DNA of 64,000 nt from Adiantum capillus-veneris (lineage: Eukaryota > Streptophyta > Polypodiopsida > Polypodiales > Pteridaceae): NCBI GenBank assembly GCA_014529385.2, contig CM043971.1:95903882-95967881 (forward strand). Direction: 5' to 3'. Below are positions 1 through 10,739 of this stretch, piece by piece (position 1 is the stretch's first letter; every line of letters begins with the position of its first letter). Made by a program: the position numbers and the translations under genes. The notes beneath the pieces are model-generated. The model saw only the letters and a list, made by a program, of their open reading frames with translations, had not been told where the DNA came from and made no database searches.

Positions 1-1000
1 TACTAGGTATGCACTGCGGTTTTCAATCTGTCACCTGTTTTGCTCCCTTTTGGCCCAAATTTGCTCAATTTTTTTCAAAATTGGCCTTGGGTACATGGAT
101 CGTGATCCATGTTTGGAGCCCAAATTGATTTCTCTTGGTATTATCAGATTCATCATGATTAGTAGGTCCTATGGTATCAATTTTTTTGAAAATGGACCTC
201 TAGATTGAAAGCTAGGTCAATTATGGCACTTGCTCATAGTACTTGACAGTTCTGGGCTTTTGGTCTGTCCAAAAATTCCTCTAGGATACATGGATCGCGA
301 TCCATGTTCCACCACTTTTGGACCTGAATTTTTGGTGTACTGGTAGCTTATGATGTTTGTAGCTTGCTCACCAAGAACGTTTGGATTTGGATCAATTTTG
401 CCCAACCAAAACTGACTTCTACAGTCTGTTGTGACAGTTTGACAATGTTCTGTTTTTGGCTCTTTTGACCACTTTTTGTAACTTTTTTGCATATGGTTCT
501 TTTGGGAAAGTTGGTTGTCTATGTTTCAGCTACCTACTGTTCAAATCTTAGCCAAAAAAAAAAATCAGATTTTTTTCATGAGGTACACGGATCGCGATCC
601 ATGTTTGACCTCATTTTAGCATGAAACTTGGTAAGCTTCTAGTCCATGTTATGCTGACACTAGTCCCCTAATATTTTTGAATTTGGCCAACTTTTTCCTA
701 ATCAAAATTGAGTTTTTCTGTCTTCCCTGCGGTTTTTGACTAGTTTTTGTATTTGGCTATTTTGACCAGCTTTTTTTAATTTTTTGACATGGTCCCTTTT
801 GGCAAAGTTGTTCCACTATTTATCAAGAATGTACTTGTCAAATATTAGCCCCAAATGTAAAAAAGGTACATGGATCCCGATCCATGTTTGACAACATTTT
901 CTCATGAATTTTGTTCCAGTGGGTCTCTATCCTCTGTAGAAGCCAAATCTCACCCCTTTTTGAATTTGGATCCCAAAATCTCAAGATTTGCCCAATTTTG
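1..1000. repeat. Diverged tandem repeat with a 20-bp palindrome
   Basis: Four copies of a palindromic core of the form ACATGGATCGCGATCCATGT occur at 93-112, 288-307, 585-604 and 868-887; the third is a perfect palindrome on its left half but for one base, and the second is perfect. The sequence between the cores is also alike from unit to unit, with recurring phrases such as a Lys/Phe-free 'cttttggcaaagttg'-type stretch and 'ttttgaatttgg'. Spacing is about 195, 297 and 283 bp. No coding potential is seen. The array resumes beyond the Copia-1 insertion. The unit sequence was not recognised as a named satellite. Confidence 0.7.
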
Positions 1001-1732
1001 TGTTAAGTATGGAGCCTGATTTACCCTTGTAATTTTTTGTGGTAAAAGCGCACATTTGTAAGGCCCCCATTATGAGGAGAAGCCATCGTGCATGAAGGAA
1101 AATCACTCAACGGAAACCAAAATTTTCACGGACAAGAATTAGGGGCAACTTTAGAGGCCTCGGGGACGGAGCCCCCGAGACTTTTTCTTTGCCGGAATAT
1201 TATGGCCGGACGGCAGCCGGATAGTGGTCGAAAACAACCGGTCAGTTGGCCGGTGGTCGAAAGTCAATGGCCGGTGGCCGGTGGCCGAATTCAAAAGCGG
1301 ACTTGTCTTCTCAAGGGCGGACAAACATGAGCGGATTGGAGGGTCCGATTTGGACTTATTCGCACAAGGGAGGCTACACATGGCTGTCTCTCATAAGAGA
1401 GGGCAACCCTTTTGGCCTATAAAAGGAGGCCATTTCTACACACATTTCATAGTGTGAAGTTGATGCAACAAGGTGAGTGTGAGGTGGTGAGAGTGAAGCA
1501 AGGTAGGAGCTCTATCAAGGGTTTAATCCCTTTGTAAACTACTTCTTCTTTTGAAGTGCTAAAGCCATTGAGTGGCTGCTTTCCCATGGACGTAGCCCAC
1601 ATTGGGTGAACCACGTATATTGTGTGTACTCTCTCTCTCTCTCTACTGTATAATCTCTTGTGTGTGAAATCTATCTCTCTCCATTAAGTAATCTACTCAA
1701 AAATCTATTTAGCTACGTCTTATTTCTTAACA
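1001..1732 (+). repeat. 5' LTR of Copia-1
   Basis: The LTR starts TGTTAAG and ends CTTAACA. U3 holds a GC-rich run of short CCGGTGGCC-type repeats (about 1200-1300) and a TATA motif at 1418-1424, and the 3' part holds a short (TC)n run. It matches the sequence at 5748-6469 along its length, apart from an extra block near 1150-1180 rich in GGGG/CCCC that the 3' copy lacks. Confidence 0.95.
1418..1424 (+). promoter_or_regulatory. TATA box of the Copia-1 5' LTR
   Basis: TATAAAA followed by a purine-rich AGGAGG lies about 315 bp before the LTR end, as expected for the U3/R border. The same motif is kept at 6160-6166 in the 3' LTR. Its promoter role is inferred from position and motif. Confidence 0.6.
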
Positions 1733-1734
1733 AC

Positions 1735-1746
1735 TGGTATCAGAGC
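1735..1746 (+). other. Primer-binding site of Copia-1 (initiator-Met tRNA type)
   Basis: TGGTATCAGAGC starts three bases after the end of the 5' LTR. This 12-mer is the usual complement of the initiator-Met tRNA 3' end in plant Copia elements. Confidence 0.93.
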
Positions 1747-1805
1747 AAGGTTTGCTCGTAGCTAAATTATCTCAAGGAAAGGATTCCTTGAATTGAGTGG
1801 GCGTT

Positions 1806-4058
1806 ATGGCGGAGGAAGGGAAGCTCAAGATTGAGAAGTTCAACGGAAAAAACTACCAACATTGGAAGATGCAGATTGAAGACTATCTCTACCAGAAGGA
1901 CCTCTATTTGCCACTAGGCGGTCTTGCGAAGAAGCCCGCAACAATGGCAGATGAAGCATGGATTGTCCTTGATCAAAAGGCACTGGGAACAATCCGGTTA
2001 AGCTTGGCGTCAACAGTGGCCTTCAATGTTTCGGAGATGAAGACCACGGAGGACTTGATGAAGTCACTTGACGACTTCTACGAGAAACCATCGGCATCCA
2101 ATAAGGTATTTCTTATGAAGCGCTTGTTCAATCTAAAGATGGCAGAGAATGGTTCAGTTGCAGAATACCTAAATGACTTTAACACAAACATAAGTCAACT
2201 TAGATCAGTGAAAATCAATTTCAATGACGAAGTGCAAGCTCTCCTTATACTATCATCTCTACCGGATAGTTGGGAAAGCCTTGTGATGGCTGTAAGTAAT
2301 TCTATCTCTGGCACAAATACTCTTAAGTTTGATGATATTGTGGGTGTTCTCCTAAGCGAGGAAATGCAAAGGAGAAGCACAGGAGAATCATTAAGTGCTG
2401 CACTATCAGTGGAAACAAGAGGAAGGCCTAAGGAGAGGTTCAAAAACCAAAAGGGTCGTGATCGCTCAAGGCGGAGCAAGTCACGCACAAAGTCAGATCT
2501 TGAATGTTGGAATTGCGACAAGAAGGGCCACGTCAAGAAGGATTGCTGGTCCAAGAAGAAGAAGGAGACAAAGTCTCAAGACAACAAGCCAACATCGGAG
2601 GCCAATGTGGCAGGTAAAGTAGAGCAAGATGCTCTAATTCTCTCATTAGACAATGTGTCTAATTCCTGGATAGTAGATTCCGGGGCTTCATTCCATGCGA
2701 CACCACACAAGCAACATTTCCAAGACTACACCAAACGTAATTTTGGGTATGTATACTTGGGAGATGATGAAGCTTGTGATATTGTCGGCAAAGGTACAGT
2801 TTATGTCAAAACTGCTAACGGAAATGAATGGAAGCTTAAAGATGTTATGCATGTTCCTTCTCTTCGCAAAAATTTGATCTCTACAGGACAATTGGACGAT
2901 GAAGGTCACAACATTGCATTCAGAAACAAACGGTGGAAGATCTCAAAGGGATCTTTGGTGGTTGGCAAGGCAGAAAAAGTCGGTACACTTTACTTGTGTA
3001 TTGTTAGCACGCAACCTTCAGCTTGTGCAGCAACTACAGAAGTTGACAGTGTGGTGTGGCACTACCGACTTGGGCATATGAGTGCCAAAGGAATGCAAAT
3101 CCTTCAAACAAAGAAGCTTCTACCAGGTTTGAAAGAAGTGGACTTAGAGTTCTATGAAGATTGTGTTTATGGTAAACAAAAGAGTGTAAAATTTCAAAAA
3201 TCAAGAAATAAAAGAAAAAATAAAAAACTTGAGTTGGTTCATTCTGATGTTTGGGGTCCTGCAAGTACACCATCACTTGGTGGCTCATTGTACTATGTAA
3301 CATTCATAGACGATGCGACTAGAAAAACATGGGTTTATGTCATGAAGAATAAATCCGATGTATTTTCCATATTTCAAAGGTGGAAAGCCTTTGTGGAGAA
3401 TGAAACAGGTACCAAGGTTAAATGCCTCAGATCCGACAATGGAGGTGAATATTGCAGCCAAGCTTTTGAAAGCTTTTGTGCTAGCAATGGCATTCGGAGG
3501 CAAAGGACAACCCCAAGGATACCTCAACAAAATGGGATTTCGGAAAGGATGAACAGGAAAATCATGGAACGAGCACGAAGCATGCGACTACATGCAGGCC
3601 TACCGCTTGAGCTTTGGGTGGAAGTTGTAAGTACGTCTGTGTACTTAATCAATTGGTCACCCTCAACGGCATTGGATGGGGGAGTTCCAGAAGAGGCATG
3701 GACAGGTAAACCGGTGAATTATGCATTTCTCAAAGTGTTTGGGTGTGAGGCTTTCATGCACATAGATAGAAGCCTAAGATCAAAGCTAGATGCAAAGTCC
3801 AAAAAGTGTTTCTTCATTGGCTATGGAGAAGGAGACTTTGGGTATCACCTATGGAATCCTGAAGATGGTAAAATCTTAAGGAGTAGGGATGTAATTTTTA
3901 ACGAACAAAATATGTACAAAGATTACTTGGAAAGAAAACAAACAAAAGAAACAGGTGATGAGTACATGGAGCTTGAGGACGGTGAAGACTCAAGGACTGC
4001 AAACGGTGACAATGTGCAACAACGTCAACCAAATGAGGAGCCTCAACCTATTCCCTGA
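1806..4058 (+). pseudogene. Copia-1 gag, protease and integrase, ended by a TGA
   Basis: The first ATG in frame is at 1806; the frame is open a little upstream only from a GTG. The Copia gag domain (UBN2-like) fills the first 200 residues and is followed by a basic linker and a CCHC zinc knuckle (CWNCDKKGHVKKDC, near 2505). The protease shows the active-site motif VDSGASFHAT near 2670. The integrase part shows its GAG-pre-integrase segment, HSDVWGP and DDATRKTWVY near 3240-3330, and DNGGEY near 3436. The frame stops at a TGA at 4056-4058, where the polyprotein should run on into reverse transcriptase. The TGA follows a C, so a CpG transition in an Arg codon is a likely cause (inference). Everything before it is uninterrupted. 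Confidence 0.93.
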
Positions 4059-5003
4059 AGATCTACAAGAGCAAGTAGACCTCCAGAAAGGTTTGTTCCT
4101 TTCTTCAACCATCTCTTGATCTCAGATTCTAGAGAGTCGGAATCATACGAAGAAGCTATGCAACATGAATCCAAAGAAGAATGGACGAAGAGTATGCAAG
4201 TGGAGATGGACTCACTACATCGCAACCAAACATGGGAGTTGGTTGAGTTTCCTAAAGGTAAGCGGGCACTTCAAAACAAATGGGTGTACAAGCTGAAGGA
4301 AGAAGAAGGTGGGAAGAAAAGGTACAAGTCTAGGCTTGTGGTAAAAGGTTTTTCTCAAAAGAAAGGTATTGACTTCAATGAAATATTTTCTCCTGTTGTA
4401 AAAATGAACTCAATTAAGCTTGTCTTAAGCCTTGTGGCTGCTCATGATCTAAATCTCGAGCAAATGGATGTAAATACGGCATTCCCTCACGGTGACTTAG
4501 AGGAGGAAATCTACATGCTTCAACCAAAGGGGTATGAAGTAAAAGGTAAGGAGAAAATGGTTTGCAGATTAAAGAAGAGATTGTATGGTTTAAAGCAAGC
4601 ATCAAGACAATGGTACTTGAAGTTTGATCGATGGATGTTGGATCATGGATTCACAAGATGCAACTCGGATCACTGCGTCTACACGAAGAATTTGGGAGAT
4701 GGGAAATTCATCATCCTAATGTTGTATGTTGATGACATGTTGATTGCAAGTGCTAACATGCAGGACATCAAAGACCTAAAAGAGGAGCTGTCCAAATCTT
4801 TTTCAATGAAAGATTTAGGTGCTGCAAAGAGGATACTTGGTATGAAAATATCAAGGGACAGGACGAAGAAGACAATAAAGCTATCTCAAGAAGATTACAT
4901 CAAGAAGGTACTAGAAAGGTTTGCAATGCAAAATGCAAAACCAGTTTCTACACCTTTGGCTGGTCATTTTAAACTAACGAAGGATATGTGTCCAAAGACA
5001 TAA
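4059..5003 (+). pseudogene. Copia-1 reverse transcriptase, ended by a TAA
   Basis: This part is in the same frame as the gag-integrase segment. It carries the Copia reverse transcriptase signatures: the WVYKLK start, KSRLVVKGFSQKKG, the MDVNTAF segment, LYGLKQASRQWY, and the catalytic LYVDDMLIA. It ends at a TAA at 5001-5003 just before the RNase H connection. No frameshift is seen. With the two stops read through, the polyprotein would be about 1290 codons, the usual length for a plant Copia element. Confidence 0.92.
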
Positions 5004-5687
5004 GAGGAGATAGCCTACATGTCTAAAGTTCCATATGCTGCAGCGATAGGTTTTCTAATGTATGCTATGGTCTGGACAAGGCCAGACATTGCACATGCAA
5101 TGGGAGTTGTGAGTAGGTTCATGGACAACCCAGGTAAAGAGCATTGGCAAGCTGTGAAGTGGATACTTAGGTATCTAAAAGTGACAACAACAAATGCTTT
5201 GCATTTTGGAGGAACTGATATTTTTCTAGAAGGGTATGCTGATGCAGATATGGCAGGTGACAAAGATACTCGAAGGAGCACTACTGGCTATGTGTTCACG
5301 GTTGGAGGCACAGCAGTAAGCTGGGCTTCAAAACTGCAAAAGGTGGTTTCACTTTCTACCACGGAAGCAGAGTATGTAGCAATGACGGAGGCAAGCAAAG
5401 AAATTCTGTGGCTTCACAGATTCTTAGAAGAGCTTGGATTCAAACAAGACAATTGTGTCTTATACATTGATAGCCAAAGCGCTATCCATATTGCGAAGAA
5501 CTCAGCCTTTCATTCAAGGACAAAGCACATTGAGGTGAGATATCACTTCATACGTACTCTTTTGGAAGAGGGACAGCTAAAGCTAGGAAAGGTGCATACA
5601 AGTGAAAATCCTGCAGACATGTTTACAAAGGTGGTCAACAAGGAGAAGTTGAGCTTTTGCTCATCTTCAATCGGCATTCAAGGATAA
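5004..5687 (+). pseudogene. Copia-1 RNase H and C-terminus
   Basis: This is still the same frame. The RNase H domain shows the YADADMAG start, the SLSTTEAEYVA segment with the catalytic Glu, and YIDSQSAIHIA with an Asp, then the C-terminal HIEVRYHFIR and NPADMFTK motifs shared by Copia elements. The natural stop is at 5685-5687, about 50 bp before the polypurine tract. As a separate reading frame it could not be made from the element transcript without read-through of two stops. Confidence 0.92.
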
Positions 5688-5737
5688 GAAGCCAGAATGG
5701 AAAGCAGTCACAGGTTTGGTTTGGAGATCAGTCTCCA

Positions 5738-5747
5738 AGTGGGAGAT
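5738..5747 (+). other. Polypurine tract of Copia-1
   Basis: AAGTGGGAGAT directly precedes the 3' LTR start at 5748, the usual site of plus-strand priming. The phrase CCAAGTGGGAGATTGTTA is typical of plant Copia elements. Confidence 0.85.
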
Positions 5748-6469
5748 TGTTAAGTATGGAGCCTGATTTACCCTTGTAATTTTTTGTGGTAAAAGCGCAC
5801 ATTTGTAAGGCCTCCATTATGAGGAGAAGCCATCGTGCATGAAGGAAAATCACTCACCGGAAACCAAAATTTTCACGGACAAGAATCAGGGGCAACTGGA
5901 ATATTCCTTTTCGCCGGAATATTATGGCCGGACGGCGACCGGAAAGTGGTCGAAAACAACCGGTCAGTTGGGCGGTGGTCGGAAGTCAATGGCCGGTGGC
6001 CGATGGCCGAATTCAATGGCCGGTGGCCGAATTCAAAAGCGGACTTGTCTTCTCAAGGACGGACACACATGGGCGGATTGGAGGGTCCGATTTGGACTTA
6101 TTCGCACAAGGGCGGCTACACATGGCTATCTCTCATAAGAGAGGGCAACCCTTTTGGCCTATAAAAGGAGGCCATTTCTACACACATTTCATAGTGTGAA
6201 GTTGATGCAACAAGGTGAGTGTGAGGTGGTGAGAGTGAAGCAAGGCGGGAGCTCTATCAAGGGTTTAATCCCTTTGTAAACTACTTCTTTTGAAGTGCTA
6301 AAGCCATTGAGTGGTTGCTTTCCCGTGGACGTAGCCCACATTGGGTGAACCACGTATATTGTGTGTACTCTCTCTCTCTCTACTCTATAATATCTTGTGT
6401 GTGAAATCTATCTCTCTCCATTAAGTAATCTACTCAAAAATCTATTTAGCTACGTCTTATTTCTTAACA
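5748..6469 (+). repeat. 3' LTR of Copia-1
   Basis: It matches 1001-1732. Relative to the 5' LTR it lacks a roughly 25-bp GC-rich block and has an extra 20-odd bp copy of the GGCCGGTGGCCGAATTC-type repeat near 6000-6030. It ends TTAACA at 6469, followed by the target-site copy TTTTG. Confidence 0.95.
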
Positions 6470-6474
6470 TTTTG

Positions 6475-6860
6475 TGTTTGAATCCTTGTTTTTGCCCTAA
6501 CAACCAATTTTCATGTGATCTTTGAGTTTTTCTTTCAAGAAAACTTGATGAGAGCAATGTCACACTGATGCACAATGTCACTAATCACTGTTTTGCAAAA
6601 TTTGTCTCTGGGTACATGGATCGCAATCCATGTTCCTCCACAGAATCTTGTCGAACTTCTTAGGTTGCTTCTAGAGAGTATTTTGATACCCTAGATCCAC
6701 AATTTTTTTAATTTGGATCACTTTGGACGTGTCTACTATCAAATTTTTAGAATTTTAGAGTTATGGTCATTTCGGCCAAAATATGGTTTTCACCCTTTTT
6801 CCCTCAATCTTTTAGCACAAATTTGATGGTGGTAGTTTCTACTTACCCTACTCCTAAGTA
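6475..6860. repeat. Continuation of the palindrome-bearing tandem repeat
   Basis: A fifth palindromic core, with one changed base, lies at 6614-6633. If Copia-1 and one target-site copy are removed, this core falls about 272 bp after the fourth core, which matches the array's spacing. This shows that Copia-1 inserted into the array. Confidence 0.65.
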
Positions 6861-7699
6861 TTGAAACGAAACATAAAACAAAAACAAACAGAACGGTACA
6901 AAATAAAGTGGAAACGAAAAACAAAACAACCTTCTGAAAGCATAGAGAAAATCGAAGCATGAAATGCTTTTGGCTATCTCACTCACAACCCTCTTTACTT
7001 CTCAAGAATAGATCTAGCAAGTCCTCGACTTCTAGACTCTATCAAGCACTAAACCCCGTGTCTAGCTGCTCACCGCTAAAGTGTAAATGGAATGGAGAGA
7101 CAAATCTTCAAAAAGAACGCTCTAAATACACACTAGGTCACTCACCATCTACGCCGTGATGGACGTCTGCAACATAGCTTTTTGGTACTAATATAATGTC
7201 AATACTTAGGGAAGTGACTCGGATGGGGTACGGAGACTCTTTGATATCGTCAATCTCAAGAAGTTAACCTTAACAAGAAAACACAACAACTCTACAAGCA
7301 AACCAACACTTAATGATCAGGAAAATTTGCAAATGTCCTTTCTCACAACTCTAGGTCATCGTGCCATTTCGGCACTCGAATGGACTCGAAATGCAACGAA
7401 ACTTTAGGAGGAGGTCTAGGAAACCTAGGGGCACTATCCTAGCAAGTCTGGTCGTAATCCGACAAGGTACCAAAATCATGATCCATCATGAAAAAGGTCT
7501 GTAAAACTGCAACAAAACTATCCAGAATTGTCGCCCTATGGTCTAGGAACACTCTCATATGGTCAAAATGACTAAAAACAATGATTTAAGCACTCAAATT
7601 TGATGATTAGGCTCACAAACGCGTAGTCGCGAACCACAACAAAACTGAAAATGGTTACACTTAAATAAAAGAGCAAAGAGAGAGGAACACAATGTAAGT
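6861..7699. other. Unassigned AT-rich stretch
   Basis: No coding motif, LTR end or inverted repeat was recognised. The open frame at 6959-7159 has no recognisable domain. Confidence 0.5.
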
Positions 7700-7931
7700 T
7701 TCAAAATTGAAAACTAATTACCCAATCATTAGCTGCGATGACTACAAGTTGGAGTAGTGTGTAGCTTGAGGGTACGTACAACAGAGCTCTTTTCTCTCTA
7801 AAGATAATCTCTCTTTTTGGAATTAAAAATTGATTACCCAACCATTACCTGCAATGACTACAAGTTGGAGTAGCTCGTAGCTTGAGCGTACGTATAGCAG
7901 AGCTCTTTTCTCTCTAAAGATAAGCCCTCCT
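7700..7931. repeat. Tandem duplication, period 116 bp
   Basis: Two adjacent units share phrases such as ATTACCCAA, GATGACTACAAGTTGGAGTA/TGACTACAAGTTGGAGTA and AGAGCTCTTTTCTCTCTAAA. The ATTACCCA anchor is at 7717 and 7833, giving a period of 116 bp. The units differ at about one base in ten. Confidence 0.75.
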
Positions 7932-8159
7932 TTCGTATTAAGGTTATTGACCTTTATACCTAGGGCATTCTAAATGGCTAGTGGCCGACTCACATGGACT
8001 TTTACAAATGCCATGACAGCATTTCAACTCAAGGATTTGACTCACTACTCTGGAATCAAGATTACACAGAGTATTACTACACTAGCTCAAAAAACTAATA
8101 GAGTACAAATGTGGTGTTTGGCTACATGTCCGACCAGGTGGGTGCCCGTTCGGTTTGTC

Positions 8160-8454
8160 CTCAAACACCAGCCATGCCTAAGAAGATTTGAAGCTCCTCA
8201 ACCGTGTTGGGATGTGCCCATCAAAGCATGGCAACGACCTTTCCATTGTCCATCTTGATGTCATAATAAGAGAGCACATGACCGAGGTAATGTATCTCTG
8301 TTTTAAAGAAATCGCACTTGCTTGGCTTAGCATACACGGTGTGAGTTCGTAGATGTTTGAACACTAATCAAAAGTGTTTTATGTGTTCATCTTCAGTCTT
8401 ACTATAAATGAGAATGTCATCAAGGAAAACCACAATAAATTTTCCAAGATAGAG
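8160..8454 (-). pseudogene. Gypsy-A reverse transcriptase fragment
   Basis: On the reverse strand this encodes the segment around [12 protein letters not shown] and the following thumb region, matching Gypsy-B 18705-18990 with scattered differences and at least one stop. It directly follows protease sequence at about 8454, so roughly 1.1 kb of pol has been lost there. Confidence 0.8.
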
Positions 8455-8660
8455 ACATAAGGCATTTGTTCTACCACATACTTGTGGGAGTAGGGAGTCT
8501 GTGTAAGCTTCAACTTCTTGATTAGCTTATAGTTCAAGAAGTTATGAGTAGTACCATAATCCACTAAAATACAAACATGTTGTTCGTTAATAGTGCCATA
8601 CATACGAATCAACTCATGGGGGACCAAAGGTGGACTGCCACATTGAAGCATGCACACAAT
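8455..8660 (-). pseudogene. Gypsy-A aspartic protease fragment
   Basis: The reading shows VCILVDYGTTHNFLN-like sequence, the retroviral-type protease active site with the usual D-G-A core altered to D-Y-G-T. It ends at HKYVVEQMP, where it joins RT sequence. The equivalent in Gypsy-B is 17440-17610. Confidence 0.75.
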
Positions 8661-8759
8661 AGTTGTATTTTTCTTCCATATGAAGAATCTCTATAGCACA
8701 ATATTTAAGAGATAAATCTAATGTGAGGCATTGCACCCTAAATTGCATCGTGTGCATGG

Positions 8760-9547
8760 CATTTTATTTGCCTTGCAAAAGAGGACAGTCCTTCTTGTTA
8801 TGCTAGTCCAAAAGACATTTGAAACACAAATTGTGTTTCTTTGCACGGGACGCTCAAAATCGGTTGTGCTGAGAGACCCACGTGGAGTATCTCAGATTGC
8901 TTAGGCTTCTTAACCTCTTGAGGACGTGGAGAGGTAGATTGTCTCTTGTTCCTCTTGGAACGTGTGGGAGATATACCTCGCCATTGGCTTTTAGACCAAT
9001 TTCTCTCAACAAAATTATTCTTAGAGTAGGGAACATTTCCCTTCCTCTCTTGGACATCATCATACATTTGGGCATGAGTGATGGATTCTTCCAAAGTTTT
9101 TGGATGTTGGGTCTTGACATGAAGATGATAGTCTTTGTCAAGGACCCTATTGAAACCCTATATCTTTTGAAATTCATCTAAACCTTCGAGTTTTAATATG
9201 ATTTCTTGATTCTTAAAAAGATAGTGAGTGAGAGAGAGGCTAGACATGCGACATGCATTCCATGCTAACCAATTATTATGTTCTTCATTTGAGTCCAAAA
9301 ACTCTTTGGAGAAAGAAGCTTGAAACACAGCCCAAGACTGAGGACGAGCATCTGTTGGAAATGACATCCACCACTTATAGGCCTTGCCTTTAAGAGATAG
9401 ACGTGTTTCCACAATTGTATTAATATCTAGGATGTGTCTCAGCCTATGAATATTAGTCCATTTGTGTAAGAGTGTATTAACCACATCCTTGCAATCACGC
9501 TCTTCACCCGTGAAACTCATGAGTGGTGATATTCTTAAGTAATGCAT
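8760..9547 (-). pseudogene. Gypsy-A gag, central and C-terminal part
   Basis: From 9547 leftwards the reading contains a retrotransposon gag domain (KGKAYKWWMSF, WAVFQASFSKEFL), then a basic Ser/Arg-rich stretch (SPTRSKRNKRQSTSPRP) and the area of the zinc knuckle near 8800. There is a change of frame between about 9160 and 9100. The C-terminal half is the counterpart of Gypsy-B 16970-17370. Confidence 0.8.
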
Positions 9548-9593
9548 TGCTATTTTGCGTCTTCTAAAGCACTTGCCTCATGGACTCTTTGAG

Positions 9594-9902
9594 TCATGCG
9601 AGCTTGGTTCCTTGAACCGTGCCAGCTTGGGCTCCTTGAGCTGTTTGTGAATTCATAAATTTCATAAGTAGGTCAATAAGGTTTATAACATTTGCATTTA
9701 ATGCAGAGAGGTTGTGTTTAAGTACGCTTTGGTGATTTTCCAAAGTCTTGAAAGCAACCATATCTACAAGACCATGATCTACTAGATCATCATCGTCATG
9801 AATATTAATGTCGACAGGGCCCGTGGTTGCCGAACTTTGATGTGCGTGTTCAAAATCAAAAGTGTGTGTTTGTGGGATATCCTCGTTGGCGATGGTAAAC
9901 AC
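9594..9902 (-). pseudogene. Gypsy-A gag N-terminal segment
   Basis: An open frame of 102 codons with a start ATG at 9902 and a leucine-rich, coiled-coil-like middle (HNLSALNANVINLIDLL). It lies just upstream of the gag domain in a neighbouring frame, so it is probably the N-terminus of the same gag. Gypsy-B lacks this part. Confidence 0.6.
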
Positions 9903-9989
9903 ACGATAATGTAGAGAGAGAAAAAAAAGTCAACTTGTATCTTATAAAGCTTGAAGTCGTGTTTTTTTTCGGTAACTTATGCATTGCAT

Positions 9990-10699
9990 GCGATATTCGC
10001 CTTGTAAAATTTGTAGTGCTTCACGTTTCGTTCTTCGTAAGAACACCTTTGTTGATTCTTCACAAAAACTCGTCGTTTTTGTTAAATCTTTTGTTCACTT
10101 GTGAAGCTTATTTCTTAAATAAAAATGAATTTTGGAAGAAAATTTGACTTTCTCTAAGGAGTGACAAGGAAGGGTGAAACTACTTCCTTGAAGTTTGTAG
10201 TTTGTAGCTTTCTTTGTCATTACAAGTATGCTATGTTTCCTTGTTGTATACAATAAGTCTCAATAGCTTGGATGGTAGGGTGTTGGCCTCTTACCCTCAT
10301 GGGGTGGGTTTCAACCCTTCTTCATGCAAGGGTTTAGAGGGCCTTCCTACGTGCACAGCCAATTGCGCCAACAGAGCCTCAGTGCCGTAGAGTTCCTGGT
10401 CGAGTTGGCCTTGGTCTCCCACCTTAGTCGTGCGATGTGGAGGGCGGATGTGGGGCGACTGTTGTTTGCCGCATGTCTTTCCTTCTACTACACTGTGTGG
10501 ACATTGTGGATCATGGGAGAGGAGATGAGCGTCACATGCAAATGCAGCCCGTTTTTCCCCCTTCCCAAAATAGCTCGGATATCGCTAAAAGGAGGGGAGT
10601 AATATCGTGTGCTAGTCTCCACCCAACCATGTTATCTTATAGCCTCCCCCTAGCATACACACACTGTTTGTCCTTGCCCGTAGGACCCTTGTCCTTACA
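9990..10699 (-). repeat. 5' LTR of Gypsy-A (inner end uncertain)
   Basis: On the reverse strand the LTR begins TGTAAGGACAAGGGTCC at 10699, which matches the start of the Gypsy-B 3' LTR at 22219 for about 110 bp. The stretch 10050-10240 matches Gypsy-B 16690-16880. Where the LTR ends and the leader begins could not be fixed, because no clear primer-binding site was found. Confidence 0.6.
10258..10330 (+). pseudogene. tRNA-Lys(CTT)-like sequence inside the Gypsy-A LTR
   Basis: From TAGCTTGGATGGTAGGG (A box, from 10264) through GGCCTCTTACC to GGTGGGTTTCAACCC (B-box region) the sequence lines up with a eukaryotic tRNA-Lys with anticodon CTT at about 10290-10292. The B box is altered (GGTTTCAACCC rather than the GGTTCGANTCC consensus) and the acceptor arms do not pair well. 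It is a tRNA pseudogene or a SINE head, on the strand opposite to Gypsy-A. Confidence 0.5.
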
Positions 10700-10739
10700 G
10701 GGAAATAAAATATTATATTGCACCACCACTGAAACATGA

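Larger units (their letters stand above)
1001..6469 (+). mobile_element. Copia-1: nearly complete Ty1/Copia LTR retrotransposon
   Basis: This 5.47-kb element has two LTRs that begin TGTTAA and end TTAACA, a primer-binding site directly after the 5' LTR, a polypurine tract directly before the 3' LTR, and a perfect 5-bp target-site duplication TTTTG (996-1000 and 6470-6474). The internal region encodes gag, protease, integrase, reverse transcriptase and RNase H in the Copia order, all in one frame, broken only by two stop codons. The LTRs differ in length (732 and 722 bp) with several substitutions and two indels of about 20-30 bp in the GC-rich U3 part, so the insertion is not brand new. It sits inside the palindromic tandem repeat. 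Confidence 0.96.
8155..10699 (-). mobile_element. Gypsy-A: internally deleted Ty3/Gypsy element
   Basis: Read on the reverse strand, it has a 5' LTR beginning at 10699 (TGTAAGGAC), a leader, gag with its N-terminus, part of the zinc-knuckle region, part of protease, and then the YxDD region of reverse transcriptase. The sequence around 8160-8450 and 8500-9100 is closely related to Gypsy-B at 17000-17600 and 18690-18990. Most of pol between protease and the reverse transcriptase active site is missing, and everything after the start of the RT connection (left of about 8160) is gone. The 3' LTR was not found. Confidence 0.85.

Noticed and set aside
93-887. Palindromes read as bacterial operators or restriction-linked sites
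   Set aside because: The context is a plant tandem repeat; no prokaryotic gene is present.
1088-1457. Short frames inside the Copia-1 LTRs (also 5835-6199)
   Set aside because: They lie in LTR U3 and are kept only because the GC-rich repeats lack stops; no protein family is recognisable.
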